A DNA stretch of 64,000 bases from Dawidia cretensis (GCF_018598175.1 NZ_JAHESE010000007.1:1-64000); one strand, 5' to 3'. Shown: positions 1 to 9,620, numbered from the stretch's first letter. Notes: generated by a model not told the origin, from the sequence alone. Numbers and translations are program-made.

Positions 1-1203
1 CTCTTCCTTCACCTGTTCGGGGCGGCAGAAGATGTGCGCGTCATCTTGCGTAAACCCGCGCACACGGGTCAGGCCGTGCAGCTCGCCGCTTTGCTCATAC
101 CTGTATACCGTACCGAATTCCGCCAGGCGGATCGGGAGGTCGCGGTACGAACGCGGCTTGGTTTTATAAATCTCGCAGTGATGCGGACAGTTCATGGGCT
201 TAAGCAAGAACTCCTCTCCTTCGTCCGGGGTGCGGATTGGCTGGAAAGAATCTTTACCATATTTCTCATAGTGCCCCGAAGTTACATAGAGCGACTTGCT
301 ACCGATATGCGGTGTCACCACCGGATCATAACCGGCTTTGATCTGCGCGCGGCGCATAAACTGTTCGAGCCGCTCGCGCAGGATGGTGCCCTTCGGCAAC
401 CACAACGGTAGGCCCATGCCTACCCGCTCGGAGAAGGCAAAGAGCTCGAGCTCCCGCCCGAGTTTCCGGTGGTCACGTTTTTTGGCTTCCTCCAACAGGT
501 GCAGGTATTCTTCCAGCTCCTTCTGTTTGGGAAAGGTTATGCCATAGATGCGGGTCAGCATCTTGTTGTTTTCATTATTACGCCAATAGGCGCCCGCCAC
601 GTTCGTCAGCTTCACTGCCTTGATCAGGGCAGTACCCGGAATGTGTGGACCTTTACAGAGGTCGGTAAAGTTGCCTTGCTGGTAAAAGGTGATGGAGCCG
701 TCTTGCAGACCATCGATCAGCTCAATTTTATACGGATCGCCTTTCTTGGTAAAGAATTCCAGCGCTTCGGCTTTGGGCACGTCGCGACGATCAAAGGTGC
801 TGTTATTCTTTGCCAGCTCCTTCATCTTGCTCTCGACCGCCGCCAGTTGCTCATCGCCAAAAGGAATACCGCCCAGGTCTACGTCGTAGTAGAAGCCATT
901 TGTAATGGCCGGACCAGTACCAAACTTCACGCCGGGATACAACGCTTCCAGTGCTTCCGCCAGCAAGTGTGCCGACGAGTGCCAGAACGCCATTTTCCCA
1001 TTAGCATCGTTCCATGTCAGAATTTTTACAGCAGCATCTTTCTCGATCGGGCGCGACAGGTCCCAGACCTCGCCATCCACTTCGATTGCCAGGGCTACGC
1101 GCGCGAGCCCCTCGCTGATCGAGGTAGCGATGGCTGCACCGTTAGCACCGTGGGGGTAAGTCTTTACTGTGCCATCCGGCAGGGTAATTCGTATATCACT
1201 CAT
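1..1203 (-). CDS. thrS: Threonyl-tRNA synthetase (5' part; C-terminal part outside window)
   Basis: Charges tRNA-Thr with threonine in the cytoplasm. The frame reads from an ATG at 1203 without a stop to the left edge, giving 401 codons, so about 245 residues of a normal ThrRS of roughly 645 are missing. Visible are an N-terminal TGS domain (about 1-62), the second N-terminal editing domain with the zinc-type HSSAH motif (H75 and H79), and the start of the class II core, including the [10 protein letters not shown] stretch typical of ThrRS. A 7/8 match to the Bacteroidota -7 box (CATATTTG, minus strand, 1212-1219) lies only 8 nt before the ATG, which suggests a very short leader. Identification is secure. 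Confidence 0.96.
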   Translation of the reverse strand, partial: MSDIRITLPDGTVKTYPHGANGAAIATSISEGLARVALAIEVDGEVWDLSRPIEKDAAVKILTWNDANGKMAFWHSSAHLLAEALEALYPGVKFGTGPAITNGFYYDVDLGGIPFGDEQLAAVESKMKELAKNNSTFDRRDVPKAEALEFFTKKGDPYKIELIDGLQDGSITFYQQGNFTDLCKGPHIPGTALIKAVKLTNVAGAYWRNNENNKMLTRIYGITFPKQKELEEYLHLLEEAKKRDHRKLGRELELFAFSERVGMGLPLWLPKGTILRERLEQFMRRAQIKAGYDPVVTPHIGSKSLYVTSGHYEKYGKDSFQPIRTPDEGEEFLLKPMNCPHHCEIYKTKPRSYRDLPIRLAEFGTVYRYEQSGELHGLTRVRGFTQDDAHIFCRPEQVKEE

Positions 1204-1211
1204 ATCGGTTG

Positions 1212-1219
1212 CAAATATG
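1212..1219 (-). promoter_or_regulatory. Candidate -7 box of thrS
   Basis: Read on the minus strand this is CATATTTG, one mismatch from TAnnTTTG. It ends 8 nt before the thrS ATG, so transcription would begin almost at the start codon. No convincing -33 TTG was found at the right distance. Confidence 0.35.
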
Positions 1220-1260
1220 CGATTTTTACAGGCTCATTAATAAAACATACGATAACAAAA

Positions 1261-3759
1261 TCACAATTGGAACTGAGCTGTAAATAAAACTCCAAATTTA
1301 CGCGCATCCTTGTTGTCAAGGTAGGAAACACGGTGAACAAAATCAACCCGCAAAAATCGGAAGATGTTCTCTACGCCATAGCCAAGCTCGACATAGGGGC
1401 GGCGATCTACAAAACCACCGGGTCGCAATTCTTCGTCCGTCGTAGAGGTGTTGATAAGTTCCTGGTTAGACTTGCGCAAGCCACCCATGATCACGTTAGC
1501 CGTACCCAACAACCGCCACCGTAACTTCTGAATCAACGGTATCCGGTTCAGCAGAAAACCTTCCAGGTATTGACGGTACTGTAGAGATGCATAGTGGTCG
1601 CTCACGAATTCCCCATAATTCATGAGGTTATAGGTAACAGCCGAATACAACGGCGATTGGTTCCCCAAATGCAGCACCAGCAACGGATACGGTAGGGTAT
1701 TAAAAATATATTCTCCCTGCACGGTGACATAGGCCACACCCAGCGGCCCGGTCTTAATGCGTTTGGCCACGCTCAACCGCAGCTTATCATACGAAAAATC
1801 ACTGCCCCACAGCCCCTGAAAGCCACGGGTATAGCGTACTGTAATAATGGGCCACTTGGTTGTACCGAGGCTAACACGCTCATTGTCGTTCTGAATGAAC
1901 AATTCGTCGCGGGCAAAACGCGTTTCCAGGATCACTTCCGATGCCTGGAAGTTCTGGTTAAATGCGACCGATATGTCTGGGTCATCAAAGTATCCGAAGT
2001 CAAATGTGGGCTCAAAGGTCCAGTACTTAAACATCACCTTTTGCGTAAAGCCCTTGAACAATTCACGCTGGAAGGCGACTTTGTATTCATCGGTGTAGAA
2101 GCCCCGTCGGAAATAACCCCAACGGGAAGCCACGAGGAACAACGGGTTGTCCTCCAGATCCTCTTCCTCTACTCCCAACCGACGCAAGTCACTCCGTGCG
2201 CGGACGGTAACTGTCGTCCAGCGATGCCGCGACAGAATGGTTTGGACCGAGGCCATGTATTTCACGCGTGAATCGTTAAATCCGTAGCCCAACTGTCCGG
2301 CATAGATCCACTTTTTGCTGAAGTCAGCGTTGGTGCGGAATCCGCCCTGCACACGCACACCTTCAATGTCGTTCCAGGCGACCAGCCCCAGGTAAGGACC
2401 GATGTCTACCTTGCCTACATCGTAGTATCCATCGATAAACACTTTGATAATGTCCGTATAGGTTTTTACCACGGGAATGTTCTGCAGCGTGTCGATCATC
2501 TTGTAGACGTTCTTCTCCGTCTCGCTTAGTGGTTCATGCCGCAGCGTATCCCAATACACCTCATCGTCATACATCCGCGAGTCTTCGGCCAACACAATCG
2601 GACGTTCATAGAATTTTAAGTCGTAGGGTTTGTTAACAACAATGTTTTTGTTGCTGGTGTAGAACTTCGCCAGCATACCGGCAGAGTTGTTGGTCACCTC
2701 CCCCACGTCGATCAGCACGCGGTTTTTGACGGGTACCCAGGGACCCAGTGACGTTGCTTCCAGCTCTTGCTGGATGCGGATCTTCTCAATAAAGTTCAGG
2801 TTTGCCGCACGCCCCACCGAGGCATCGATCTGCCGTAGCGCATACTCATTTTTAGTGATCCACATCGTACCGGTAAACGCCAGCTCCTGCGGACTGCGCG
2901 GATTAAAGTCGAGCCGGTAACAATAGTCGTCACCAATGTATACGCTGTCTGTCAAATCGTAGTCATAATACAATCGCCATCCGTCGGCAATAGGCGACAC
3001 GAACTCTTTTGTAACGATTGTCAGCCAATTCTGGTAGAAGTTATACTCCTGGAATGAAGATCCGACAAATTGCGTCACCACCGAACCATCTTCCACTCCC
3101 ACCCCGTTGATCTTGGTCTTAAGAATATTTTCCTTGCGCAAAGACGGTTCATCGCGGTAGTACAGCTTGGATACACTTTCGGAAATAAACAGCGGCAGGA
3201 TCGGCTTACCATCGTCGCCCGCGATGCGCTGCACACTGTCCAGCACCTGACTGATCTTCTTCATCACCTTCTTCTGGCGAAGCTTCTCCGAAATGTTATC
3301 GACGTCAATCTCGATCTTGGTATAGGTATCGTATTCGTACGCGGTAAGCTCGCGTTTGTCGTTCTTACCTTTGTTGCGTACCACCTCGCGCAGAATGGCA
3401 TACGCTGGATTTTCGCCCGCGTTGATCACCACTTCCTGTAAGCTCGTCGCATCTTCTTCGAGCTGCAGGTTGGCGGTTTGTACGCCGCCCTTCGTCACGA
3501 CCTTCTTTTTGGGTTTATAACCGATGTAGGACGCCACGATGGTATCACCGGGTGTCGCGGTTTTGATCGTAAAGTTTCCATCAAAGTCGGTCGTAGTTCC
3601 GATCGTGGTGCCTTGATAGATCACGTTGACAAAGGGTATCGGATCGCCGGTGTTGACGTCGGTTATCTTTCCTTTCACAACAGTTTCCTGCGCACGAACG
3701 AAGCCAGCGCTAAACAATGATAACAGGAACGCAAAAAAAACAAATTGCTTTAAAAACAT
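1261..3759 (-). CDS. DUF5686 / carboxypeptidase-regulatory-like outer membrane protein
   Basis: A Bacteroidota envelope protein of unknown precise role. A signal peptide (about residues 1-24, ending in VRAQ) is followed by a carboxypeptidase-regulatory-like Ig fold (about 25-110; motif PFVNVIYQGT, then TTTDFDGNFTI and SYIGYKPKKK). A long DUF5686 region follows, ending in beta-strand-rich sequence with aromatic residues that looks like an outer-membrane barrel. The N-terminal fold is the same as in SusC/TonB receptors, but no plug domain is seen. The frame can be opened from a GTG at 3780; the ATG at 3759 is preferred because it starts directly before the hydrophobic signal core. It ends 57 nt upstream of the thrS start codon, with no obvious terminator. 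Confidence 0.85.
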   Translation of the reverse strand: MFLKQFVFFAFLLSLFSAGFVRAQETVVKGKITDVNTGDPIPFVNVIYQGTTIGTTTDFDGNFTIKTATPGDTIVASYIGYKPKKKVVTKGGVQTANLQLEEDATSLQEVVINAGENPAYAILREVVRNKGKNDKRELTAYEYDTYTKIEIDVDNISEKLRQKKVMKKISQVLDSVQRIAGDDGKPILPLFISESVSKLYYRDEPSLRKENILKTKINGVGVEDGSVVTQFVGSSFQEYNFYQNWLTIVTKEFVSPIADGWRLYYDYDLTDSVYIGDDYCYRLDFNPRSPQELAFTGTMWITKNEYALRQIDASVGRAANLNFIEKIRIQQELEATSLGPWVPVKNRVLIDVGEVTNNSAGMLAKFYTSNKNIVVNKPYDLKFYERPIVLAEDSRMYDDEVYWDTLRHEPLSETEKNVYKMIDTLQNIPVVKTYTDIIKVFIDGYYDVGKVDIGPYLGLVAWNDIEGVRVQGGFRTNADFSKKWIYAGQLGYGFNDSRVKYMASVQTILSRHRWTTVTVRARSDLRRLGVEEEDLEDNPLFLVASRWGYFRRGFYTDEYKVAFQRELFKGFTQKVMFKYWTFEPTFDFGYFDDPDISVAFNQNFQASEVILETRFARDELFIQNDNERVSLGTTKWPIITVRYTRGFQGLWGSDFSYDKLRLSVAKRIKTGPLGVAYVTVQGEYIFNTLPYPLLVLHLGNQSPLYSAVTYNLMNYGEFVSDHYASLQYRQYLEGFLLNRIPLIQKLRWRLLGTANVIMGGLRKSNQELINTSTTDEELRPGGFVDRRPYVELGYGVENIFRFLRVDFVHRVSYLDNKDARKFGVLFTAQFQL

Positions 3760-3845
3760 GCAGTTCAGCGCGTTACGCACAAATGGCGGTTTTATAAAAG
3801 TAGCGAATTATACGAAGACGGATGCTCATGTACAAACGGGGCCTG

Positions 3846-4484
3846 TTAGCTATTCAATTCTTCTTTGCGGCCCATAAAACGAGGTTCTGTTTTTAACACA
3901 TAAAGATCCAGCACGGCCTTGGTACGGGCCAGGTATTCCCGGAGCCGAACCTTAAAGGAATACTCGAAGTCCGGCTCTTCAGCTACCATAGCAACAGCAT
4001 CGATATCATAATATTGGCTAATGAACAACGCCCGGTAGCTATGAAACGGTTGTGTAATAATCGTAATCTTATCCTGTCCAAAAATCTTTTGACACCGCAC
4101 GACCGAATCCAGGGTACGGAGCCCGGCATAGTCCAGGGTAATGGCGGTTTCGGGCACCCCGAGCTTCATCAACGCCTTGCGCATGGCCACCGGTTCGTTG
4201 TAAAACCGCGAGCGATTGTCGCCACTCAAAATAAAATGATCGATTTTACCCATGCGGTAGAGCTCCGCAGCAGTCTCCATCCGTTTTTCAAAAAATGGAT
4301 TGGCTTTGCCTCCGGCGAGCTTATGGCTGGTGCCTAATACCAGGGCCACCCGGTGGGCGGGCAGATCCTGCAGGTCTTCATATACCTGGCTCTCCGTACT
4401 TTTGACAATCCAAACGTTGCACCCAATCAGGAAAACCAAAAACAGGCAGCACAATCCAATAATAATTCTCTTCAGCCACCGCAT
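3846..4484 (-). CDS. SanA/YdcF-like DUF218 membrane protein
   Basis: Member of the ElyC/SanA/YdcF family, linked in E. coli to envelope integrity and vancomycin exclusion; the biochemical activity is not settled. One N-terminal membrane helix (about 8-24) is followed by the DUF218 domain. Visible motifs are LVLGTSHKLAGG near the start, HFILSGDNRSR in the middle and ITQPFHSYRALFI near the end. The ORF can be extended to a TTG at 4508, but the ATG at 4484 gives a conventional N-in anchor. The start lies 26 nt beyond the stop of the TrmH-like gene, so the two are probably cotranscribed. The C-terminal tail is hydrophilic. Confidence 0.85.
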   Translation of the reverse strand: MRWLKRIIIGLCCLFLVFLIGCNVWIVKSTESQVYEDLQDLPAHRVALVLGTSHKLAGGKANPFFEKRMETAAELYRMGKIDHFILSGDNRSRFYNEPVAMRKALMKLGVPETAITLDYAGLRTLDSVVRCQKIFGQDKITIITQPFHSYRALFISQYYDIDAVAMVAEEPDFEYSFKVRLREYLARTKAVLDLYVLKTEPRFMGRKEELNS

Positions 4485-4510
4485 TGCTTTATAGACATTC
4501 GTAAACAAAG

Positions 4511-5194
4511 CTACTGAATTGTGCGCAGAAATTCGCGCTCAATGACATCGGACTTGCGTACCATTTTTCGGAACCACTGCAATCGTATGATCTGCTTCTC
4601 TTCTTCGGAAAGACGGAAGCCAAAATCGGATTGATGTAACTTCGCAATTAATATATTCAGGCAAATGGCCACGCTGACGGAGATATTGAGACTTTCGGTA
4701 AACCCGTACATCGGTATACGAATGCGCTGGTCAGCATGCTCCCGCGCATAGGGAGAGATTCCTCGCAACTCGTTGCCAAACAACAAGGCTATTTTCCCGG
4801 CGGTGACATCGACATCCTGTATCGATATACCGTCTTCGTCGGGGTCGGCCACCATGATGCGGTAGCCTGCTGCCTTCAGGCGCTTAAAGCATACCTCGGT
4901 GTTATTCTCCTCCCCCGATCTATAGCGTTCCAGGTTCAGCCACTTGTAAGAGCCTTTTAATACCCTGACGTTCAGCTGGTACTTGGCCAGGTTCTCGACG
5001 ATGTGCACATCTTGTAACCCCATACACTCGACGGTACGAATGACGGCGCTGGCATTCTGCGACTGAAAGATATCTTCGAGCATGACGGTTACATGACGGG
5101 TACGGTCGTTCAAGACCTTTTCCATGACTTGTTTCTTGTGGTCCGAAACAAACTGCTCCAGATGGTGCAATACACGAATGTCGGCGTCGGTCAT
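4511..5194 (-). CDS. TrmH/SpoU-family RNA 2'-O-methyltransferase
   Basis: Transfers methyl from SAM to a ribose 2'-OH; closest in layout to TrmH, which methylates G18 of tRNA. The 227 residues contain the three SPOUT trefoil-knot motifs: NASAVIRTVECMG (motif 1), KIALLFGNELRGIS (motif 2) and GFTESLNISVSVA (motif 3). A helical N-terminal segment and a C-terminal tail flank the knot. It starts from an ATG 34 nt after the nucleoside transporter stop and is followed 26 nt later by the DUF218 gene, an apparent three-gene operon. The exact substrate (tRNA versus rRNA) cannot be told from sequence alone. Confidence 0.9.
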   Translation of the reverse strand: MTDADIRVLHHLEQFVSDHKKQVMEKVLNDRTRHVTVMLEDIFQSQNASAVIRTVECMGLQDVHIVENLAKYQLNVRVLKGSYKWLNLERYRSGEENNTEVCFKRLKAAGYRIMVADPDEDGISIQDVDVTAGKIALLFGNELRGISPYAREHADQRIRIPMYGFTESLNISVSVAICLNILIAKLHQSDFGFRLSEEEKQIIRLQWFRKMVRKSDVIEREFLRTIQ

Positions 5195-5227
5195 GAAGTA
5201 TGAGAATAAAGGAAATACAAGACAAGG

Positions 5228-6535
5228 TTAGAAAAGTGCGCCGGCAATGGTGGCGGTCATCATAGTCGCGAGCGTTGCGGCAATCATGGCGCGCATGCCT
5301 AAACGCGAGATGTCAGCCTGACGCGTTGGCGCCATACCGCCCGTACCGCCGATTTGAATGGCAATCGAGCTGAAGTTGGCAAAACCACATAGGGCATAGG
5401 TTGCAATCAGAATGGATTTGTCGCTCAGTTTGCCGGCAGCTTTCATGGTGCCCAGATCGAAGTAGGCAATAAACTCGTTGATCACCATTTTCTCACCCAG
5501 CAAACTACCAATGGCCAGGCTCTCCTCCCAGTTCACGCCGATGGCGAAGGCAAAGATACGAAACACCTGGCCGAGTATATATTGCAACGAAAAGGCTTTA
5601 AACGTGCCGTTGGTACTTTGTTGTATAAGCTCATTCAGGCCGGTATAGTGGCCAACAAAATCTTCCAATACCCAGTTGACTGCATAGATCACGGCAATAA
5701 ATGCCAGCAGCATCGCCCCAATATTCAACGCAAGCTTCAGGCCGTCGGCCGCGCCGGTAGCAATGGCGTCGATCAGGTTTACGCTGGTCGTTTCTTTGGT
5801 CAGCTTCAGCGATTGATCGACCGACTCGCGCTCTGGCAAAAAGAGCTTAGCCATCACCACGGCCGCGGGCGCGCTCATCAGTGAAGCGGTTAGCAAGTAC
5901 GTTGCAAACCGGGTTTGCTCGGCAGGGCTACTGCCGCCCAGGAACGACACATACGCACCAAAGACACTCCCGGCAATCGGCGCCATGCCCCCGACCATGA
6001 GGCAGTGCAGCTCGGATTGGGTCATGCCGGGGATAAAGGGTTTCACCAGCAGCGGCGCTTCGGTCTGGCCCATAAAAACGTCGCCGGCAATGGACAGGCT
6101 TTCAGCTCCCGACATCCGCATCGTACGGGTCATTACCCACGCAAATGCATACACGATCTTCTGTAGAATACCCAGGTGGTATAACCCTGCTGTAAAGGCT
6201 GAGAAGAAAATGACGGTGGGCAATGTTTGGAACGCGAATAAAAATCCAAGCGAATGGCGTACGCCGGGTGTGGTTTCCGAGTTTTTAGAAAGGTCGCCGT
6301 ACAGGAACTCTGCTCCCTTCTGGGCGAAGCTCAAAAATTTAATAAACTGTGCGCTGACATATTCGAAGCCACTTTGTACAAACGGTACCTTGGCGATTAT
6401 GAGGGCGAATACCACTTGTAACGCGATGCCGGCGCCAACGAGGCGCCAGTTGACGGCCTTTCGATCGGCCGAAAAAGTGTAGGCTATTCCTACGATAAAA
6501 ACCAGGCCTCCCAGGGCACGCAAATAATCCTCCAT
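5228..6535 (-). CDS. nupC: NupC-type concentrative nucleoside transporter
   Basis: Inner-membrane CNT-family symporter that takes up nucleosides with sodium or protons. The 435 residues show the family pattern: N-terminal hydrophobic helices, a Gate domain (FFSAFTAGLYHLG), then MGQTEAPLLVKPF and the conserved stretch MVGGMAPIAGSVFGAY in the middle, and a second repeat with YALCGFANFSSIAIQIGG near the end. These Q/T/E and N/S motifs line the nucleoside site in CNT structures. The frame opens at a TTG (6547), but the ATG at 6535 is a better start. It is the first gene of the run with trmH-like and sanA-like genes. Confidence 0.93.
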   Translation of the reverse strand: MEDYLRALGGLVFIVGIAYTFSADRKAVNWRLVGAGIALQVVFALIIAKVPFVQSGFEYVSAQFIKFLSFAQKGAEFLYGDLSKNSETTPGVRHSLGFLFAFQTLPTVIFFSAFTAGLYHLGILQKIVYAFAWVMTRTMRMSGAESLSIAGDVFMGQTEAPLLVKPFIPGMTQSELHCLMVGGMAPIAGSVFGAYVSFLGGSSPAEQTRFATYLLTASLMSAPAAVVMAKLFLPERESVDQSLKLTKETTSVNLIDAIATGAADGLKLALNIGAMLLAFIAVIYAVNWVLEDFVGHYTGLNELIQQSTNGTFKAFSLQYILGQVFRIFAFAIGVNWEESLAIGSLLGEKMVINEFIAYFDLGTMKAAGKLSDKSILIATYALCGFANFSSIAIQIGGTGGMAPTRQADISRLGMRAMIAATLATMMTATIAGALF

Positions 6536-6558
6536 AACGTTGGGCAAGAACTTCTGTT

Positions 6559-6607
6559 CATATAAAAAGCTTAAAGCCGAATCTGTCTTTTTTCAGCCTT
6601 AAGCTTT
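6559..6607 (-). terminator. Hairpin terminator after the bifunctional nuclease gene
   Basis: On the minus strand a 16-bp stem (9 perfect pairs AAAGCTTAA/TTAAGCTTT plus 7 inner pairs with two G-U) is followed by a TTTAT-rich stretch. It sits between the stop at 6718 and the nupC start, so it should separate the two transcription units. Confidence 0.6.
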
Positions 6608-6717
6608 CCTGTAAACAGGTAATTCTTAGAAGTTTAGGTGTGTAATATGGGTTTCAAGACACTTTCCGGCACCTCGCCTGGTTGAATGTGATGCTGCGAA
6701 AGTATTCTTCTCTATTG

Positions 6718-7314
6718 TTAGTTACGTTTGCTCAGCTCGTCGCGGATTTTGGCGGCGCGCTCATAATCTTCCTTGTCGATCGCCTCCTTCAACAGCTCGT
6801 TGAGCTTGTCTACCGTGTAGTTCTTGAAGTCATCCTTCCGCACGGGCTCTTTCTTGACCTTGGCCTTTTCGACCTTGGGCTCCGGCTTGTCTTCTTCTGC
6901 CTCGTCGGTCAGAACAATGCCCGCCTCGGCCAGGATGTTCTCGTAGGTGTAAATGGGGGAATCAAAACGCAAGCCGATTGCAATCGCATCGGACGGGCGT
7001 GCGTCGACTTCTGTTTTCTTCAGACCGTCCGAGCAGATGATCTTGCCAAAAAATACACCTTCCTTCAAATCTGAGATGATGATCTCTTCGACTGTAAAAT
7101 GGAAGTTGTTGGCAAAGGCTTTGAACAGGTCGTGTGTCATGGGGCGGTTCGGAATGATCTTTTCGATCTCAATGGCGATGGCCTGTGCCTCAAACATGCC
7201 AATGATGATCGGAAGTCGGCGGTTGCCTTCAGTTTCCCCCAGCACCAACGCAAACGAACCGGCCTGGGACTGACTGGACGAAAGCCCTAATATTTCGAGT
7301 TTAATTTTTTTCAC
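6718..7314 (-). CDS. Bifunctional nuclease (BFN, DUF151) family protein with UVR-like C-terminus
   Basis: The BFN/DUF151 domain spans about residues 1-130, with the conserved RRLPIIIGMFEAQAIA block and a DARPSDAIAIGLR block. The family name comes from a plant member reported to cleave both DNA and RNA; the role of bacterial members is little known. A charged linker rich in K/E/P (about 145-160) leads to a UvrB/UvrC-like helical hairpin (about 165-198, with DYERAAKIRDEL), which in nucleotide-excision and protein-quality proteins mediates protein contacts. The start codon is GTG at 7314; no better ATG exists and the family alignment begins here. It lies downstream of etfBA, 79 nt away. Confidence 0.88.
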   Translation of the reverse strand: MKKIKLEILGLSSSQSQAGSFALVLGETEGNRRLPIIIGMFEAQAIAIEIEKIIPNRPMTHDLFKAFANNFHFTVEEIIISDLKEGVFFGKIICSDGLKKTEVDARPSDAIAIGLRFDSPIYTYENILAEAGIVLTDEAEEDKPEPKVEKAKVKKEPVRKDDFKNYTVDKLNELLKEAIDKEDYERAAKIRDELSKRN

Positions 7315-7362
7315 TTCTACTTAAATCTCTCCTGTACTGCGTTTCCTCTTACAACTTACGTA

Positions 7363-7374
7363 AATCGGCCGATT
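7363..7374. repeat. Perfect 12-bp palindrome between etfA and the BFN gene
   Basis: AATCGGCCGATT is a perfect dyad in the 79-bp gap between etfA (stop 7394) and the nuclease gene (start 7314). It could be an operator for the downstream gene or a weak transcript end; nothing decides between these. Confidence 0.35.
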
Positions 7375-7393
7375 AGGCACGAATCCTCTTTCA

Positions 7394-8347
7394 TTATTTT
7401 GCGGCCTTCAGGGCCTCGGTCAGCTTGGGTATGACCTCAAAAGCGTCGCCCACGATGCCGTAATCAGCAGCCTTGAAAAACGGTGCCTCTGCATCCTTGT
7501 TGATGACCACGATGTATTTGGAGGAATTGACCCCGGCCAGGTGTTGAATGGCACCTGAAATACCCACTGCCACATACAGTTGAGGTGCAACTTTCACACC
7601 GGTCTGTCCCACGTGCTCGTGGTGCGGCCGCCAGCCCAGATCCGATACAGGCTTGCTACAGCCGGTGGCGGCGTGCAATACCCTGGCCAGGTCTTCCAGC
7701 ATACCCCAATGCTCGGGGCCTTTCATACCACGACCACCCGATACGACAATGTTGGCTTCTGGCAACAGCACCTCGCCGGTAGCTTTTTCAGAAGAAAGTA
7801 TTTTAACAGCAAAATCCGTTTCCGGTACTGACACCGTATAGGGTGTAACGGATGCGGTGCCGCCTATCTCTTTTGCTTCGGCTGCGTTCTTCTTCAAGCT
7901 GATAACCTTTTTCGCATTGTTCAAGGCCACGTTGGCGAAGGCTTTGCCGGTATAGATGCTACGTTTCACGACAAATCCTGCCGATGTATCGGGCAATGCC
8001 ACAACGTTGGAGGCCAGGCTGGAACCTGTGCGCGCGGCCACGCGTGCGGCGATGGGAGTTCCCAGGGACGAATCTGCCAGCACCAGGATGTCGGCTTTCT
8101 CATCGGCCAGGGCCTGCGTTAACACCGAGGCATACGCCTGGATCACGCCCTGGTTAAACTTGCTGTCGGCTACGTGCAGCACCTTCTGCGCACCGTATTT
8201 TCCGAGCGACTCCAGCTCCGCCGTGTCGACCGCTCCCAGCGCGATGGCCGTTACCGGTGTACCCAATGCGTGCGCATAGGCTACCGCTTCCAGGGACGTC
8301 TTCTTTATTTTACCTTCTGCACTCTCTACAAAAACAAGTGTTGGCAT
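7394..8347 (-). CDS. etfA: Electron transfer flavoprotein, alpha subunit
   Basis: The FAD-binding half of the ETF heterodimer that accepts electrons from acyl-CoA dehydrogenases and passes them towards the quinone pool. The 317 residues show an N-terminal alpha/beta domain (about 1-190) and the C-terminal FAD domain with the family signature: SGGRGMKGPEHW, then SKPVSDLGWRPHHEHVGQTG, then ISGAIQHLAGVNSSKYIVVIN. All key FAD-contact segments are present. It follows etfB on the same strand with a 33-nt gap, the usual operon order in Bacteroidota. The neighbouring genes do not indicate which dehydrogenase it serves. Confidence 0.97.
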   Translation of the reverse strand: MPTLVFVESAEGKIKKTSLEAVAYAHALGTPVTAIALGAVDTAELESLGKYGAQKVLHVADSKFNQGVIQAYASVLTQALADEKADILVLADSSLGTPIAARVAARTGSSLASNVVALPDTSAGFVVKRSIYTGKAFANVALNNAKKVISLKKNAAEAKEIGGTASVTPYTVSVPETDFAVKILSSEKATGEVLLPEANIVVSGGRGMKGPEHWGMLEDLARVLHAATGCSKPVSDLGWRPHHEHVGQTGVKVAPQLYVAVGISGAIQHLAGVNSSKYIVVINKDAEAPFFKAADYGIVGDAFEVIPKLTEALKAAK

Positions 8348-8380
8348 ACCGTATATAGCGTTAACAAGTAGTGGATAAAA

Positions 8381-9121
8381 TCAAATAACTTTTGCTTCGT
8401 TCTTCAGCAGGTTGACCAGCTCGGCAACGTTATCCGCTGCGATCATTTTCACGGCGCCTTTCGGCGGCGGCAACTCGAACTTCTGAAGCTTCACGCCGCT
8501 GTCGGCCGCTTTGGGCTCAACGACCTTCAACGGTTTTGTGCGGGCGGACATGATACCGCGCATGTTGGGAATCTTCCATTCGGCGATCGGTTCCTGGCAT
8601 CCTGCCACGAGCGGCAGCGACACCTCTACTTCTTCTTTACCACCTTCGATCTCGCGGGTCAGCTTGGCAACATTACCTGAAAGCTCCAGCTTCATCACGG
8701 GTGACACCGACGGAATGCCGAGCATCTCTCCTACCAGGCTGTGTACCACGCCACCGTTGAAGTCTATCGACTCGCGTCCCATTAAAATAAGTGTATAATT
8801 TCCTGCCTTGGCTTCTTCGGCGATCTGAGTAGCAACAAAGAATGAATCGATGGGCTCTGCATTGATGCGGATGGCATCATCGGCACCGATGGCCAACGCC
8901 TTGCGGATGGTGGGCTCCGTGTCGGCGGGGCCAACGTTCAATACCGTAACAGTAGTGCCCGCATTTGCTTCCTTCAGCTCAATGGCACGTGCCAGCGCGT
9001 AGTCGTCGTACGGGCCAATAATAAATTGAACTCCTGACGGATCAAATTTTGTGTTGCTCTCTATAAAGTTGATTTTGGATGTGGTATCCGGAACATGGGT
9101 AATACAGACTAATATCTTCAT
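8381..9121 (-). CDS. etfB: Electron transfer flavoprotein, beta subunit
   Basis: The AMP-binding partner of EtfA. The 246 residues are of normal length and begin MKILVCITHVPDTTSK. Family hallmarks are GPYDDYALARAIELKE, the nucleotide-binding segment around LILMGRESIDFNGG, and CQEPIAEWKIPNMRGIMSARTKP towards the C-terminus. It is the first gene of etfBA and has one of the clearest promoters in the window: a -7 box TAGTTTTG (9143-9150, minus) with a TTG 18 bp upstream (9169-9171), giving a leader of about 15 nt. Confidence 0.97.
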   Translation of the reverse strand: MKILVCITHVPDTTSKINFIESNTKFDPSGVQFIIGPYDDYALARAIELKEANAGTTVTVLNVGPADTEPTIRKALAIGADDAIRINAEPIDSFFVATQIAEEAKAGNYTLILMGRESIDFNGGVVHSLVGEMLGIPSVSPVMKLELSGNVAKLTREIEGGKEEVEVSLPLVAGCQEPIAEWKIPNMRGIMSARTKPLKVVEPKAADSGVKLQKFELPPPKGAVKMIAADNVAELVNLLKNEAKVI

Positions 9122-9142
9122 CTTGCTCTAAATCAGGACGTT

Positions 9143-9171
9143 CAAAACTATTTTTTGAGAAACAGGGCCAA
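9143..9171 (-). promoter_or_regulatory. Bacteroidota promoter of etfBA
   Basis: On the minus strand, TTG (9171-9169), an 18-bp spacer, then TAGTTTTG (9150-9143), a full match to TAnnTTTG. The expected start lies about 15 nt before the etfB ATG. Confidence 0.6.
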
Positions 9172-9305
9172 GATACAAAAAACCACTTTCCCAACGCTAA
9201 ACCGCCTGCAAATTTCAAAATGCCACTTCCCATCCTGGAAACATTTTGGCCGAAAGATTTTATTCCTGGATTTTGTTTGTTACTTGGCACCTACGTTTAC
9301 TTCAT

Positions 9306-9617
9306 ATGACCCGTCTCGAACAACTTCGGAAATTTTTAGAGGACGATCCTGCCGATCCGTTCAATGTCTATGCGTTGGCGTTGGAATATCAAAAGACAGA
9401 CCACAGCATCGCCCTACGCCTGTTCAAACAACTCGTGCTTGAACACCCCAACTACCTGGCGACGTACTATCACCTGGGTAAACTTTACCAGACATTGGAG
9501 CAGAAGGATCACGCCATCAAGATCTTTAACGCCGGCGTTGAAAAGGCTCGTGCACAACGGGACACCAAAAGCGTTCATGAGCTACAGAATGCCCTGCAAG
9601 AAATACTTTTTGAATAA
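9306..9617 (+). CDS. Small TPR-repeat protein
   Basis: A cytoplasmic helical-repeat protein of 103 residues; such proteins act as interaction scaffolds, and no partner is indicated here. Two to three tetratricopeptide helical pairs are visible: NVYALALEYQKTDHSIALRL, then LATYYHLGKLYQTLEQKDHA, then a last helix pair containing VHELQNALQEILF. The frame is open upstream to 9246, but the ATG at 9306 is chosen because the upstream part is not repeat-like and contains a promoter-like TACGTTTA (9292-9299, 7/8 match to TAnnTTTG). It ends 4 nt before the convergent lipoprotein gene. Confidence 0.8.
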   Translation: MTRLEQLRKFLEDDPADPFNVYALALEYQKTDHSIALRLFKQLVLEHPNYLATYYHLGKLYQTLEQKDHAIKIFNAGVEKARAQRDTKSVHELQNALQEILFE

Positions 9618-9620
9618 CGC

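Noticed and set aside
469-1287. 272-residue plus-strand ORF
   Set aside because: Antisense to thrS, which has full family motifs on the other strand; the ORF is a shadow with no recognisable domain.
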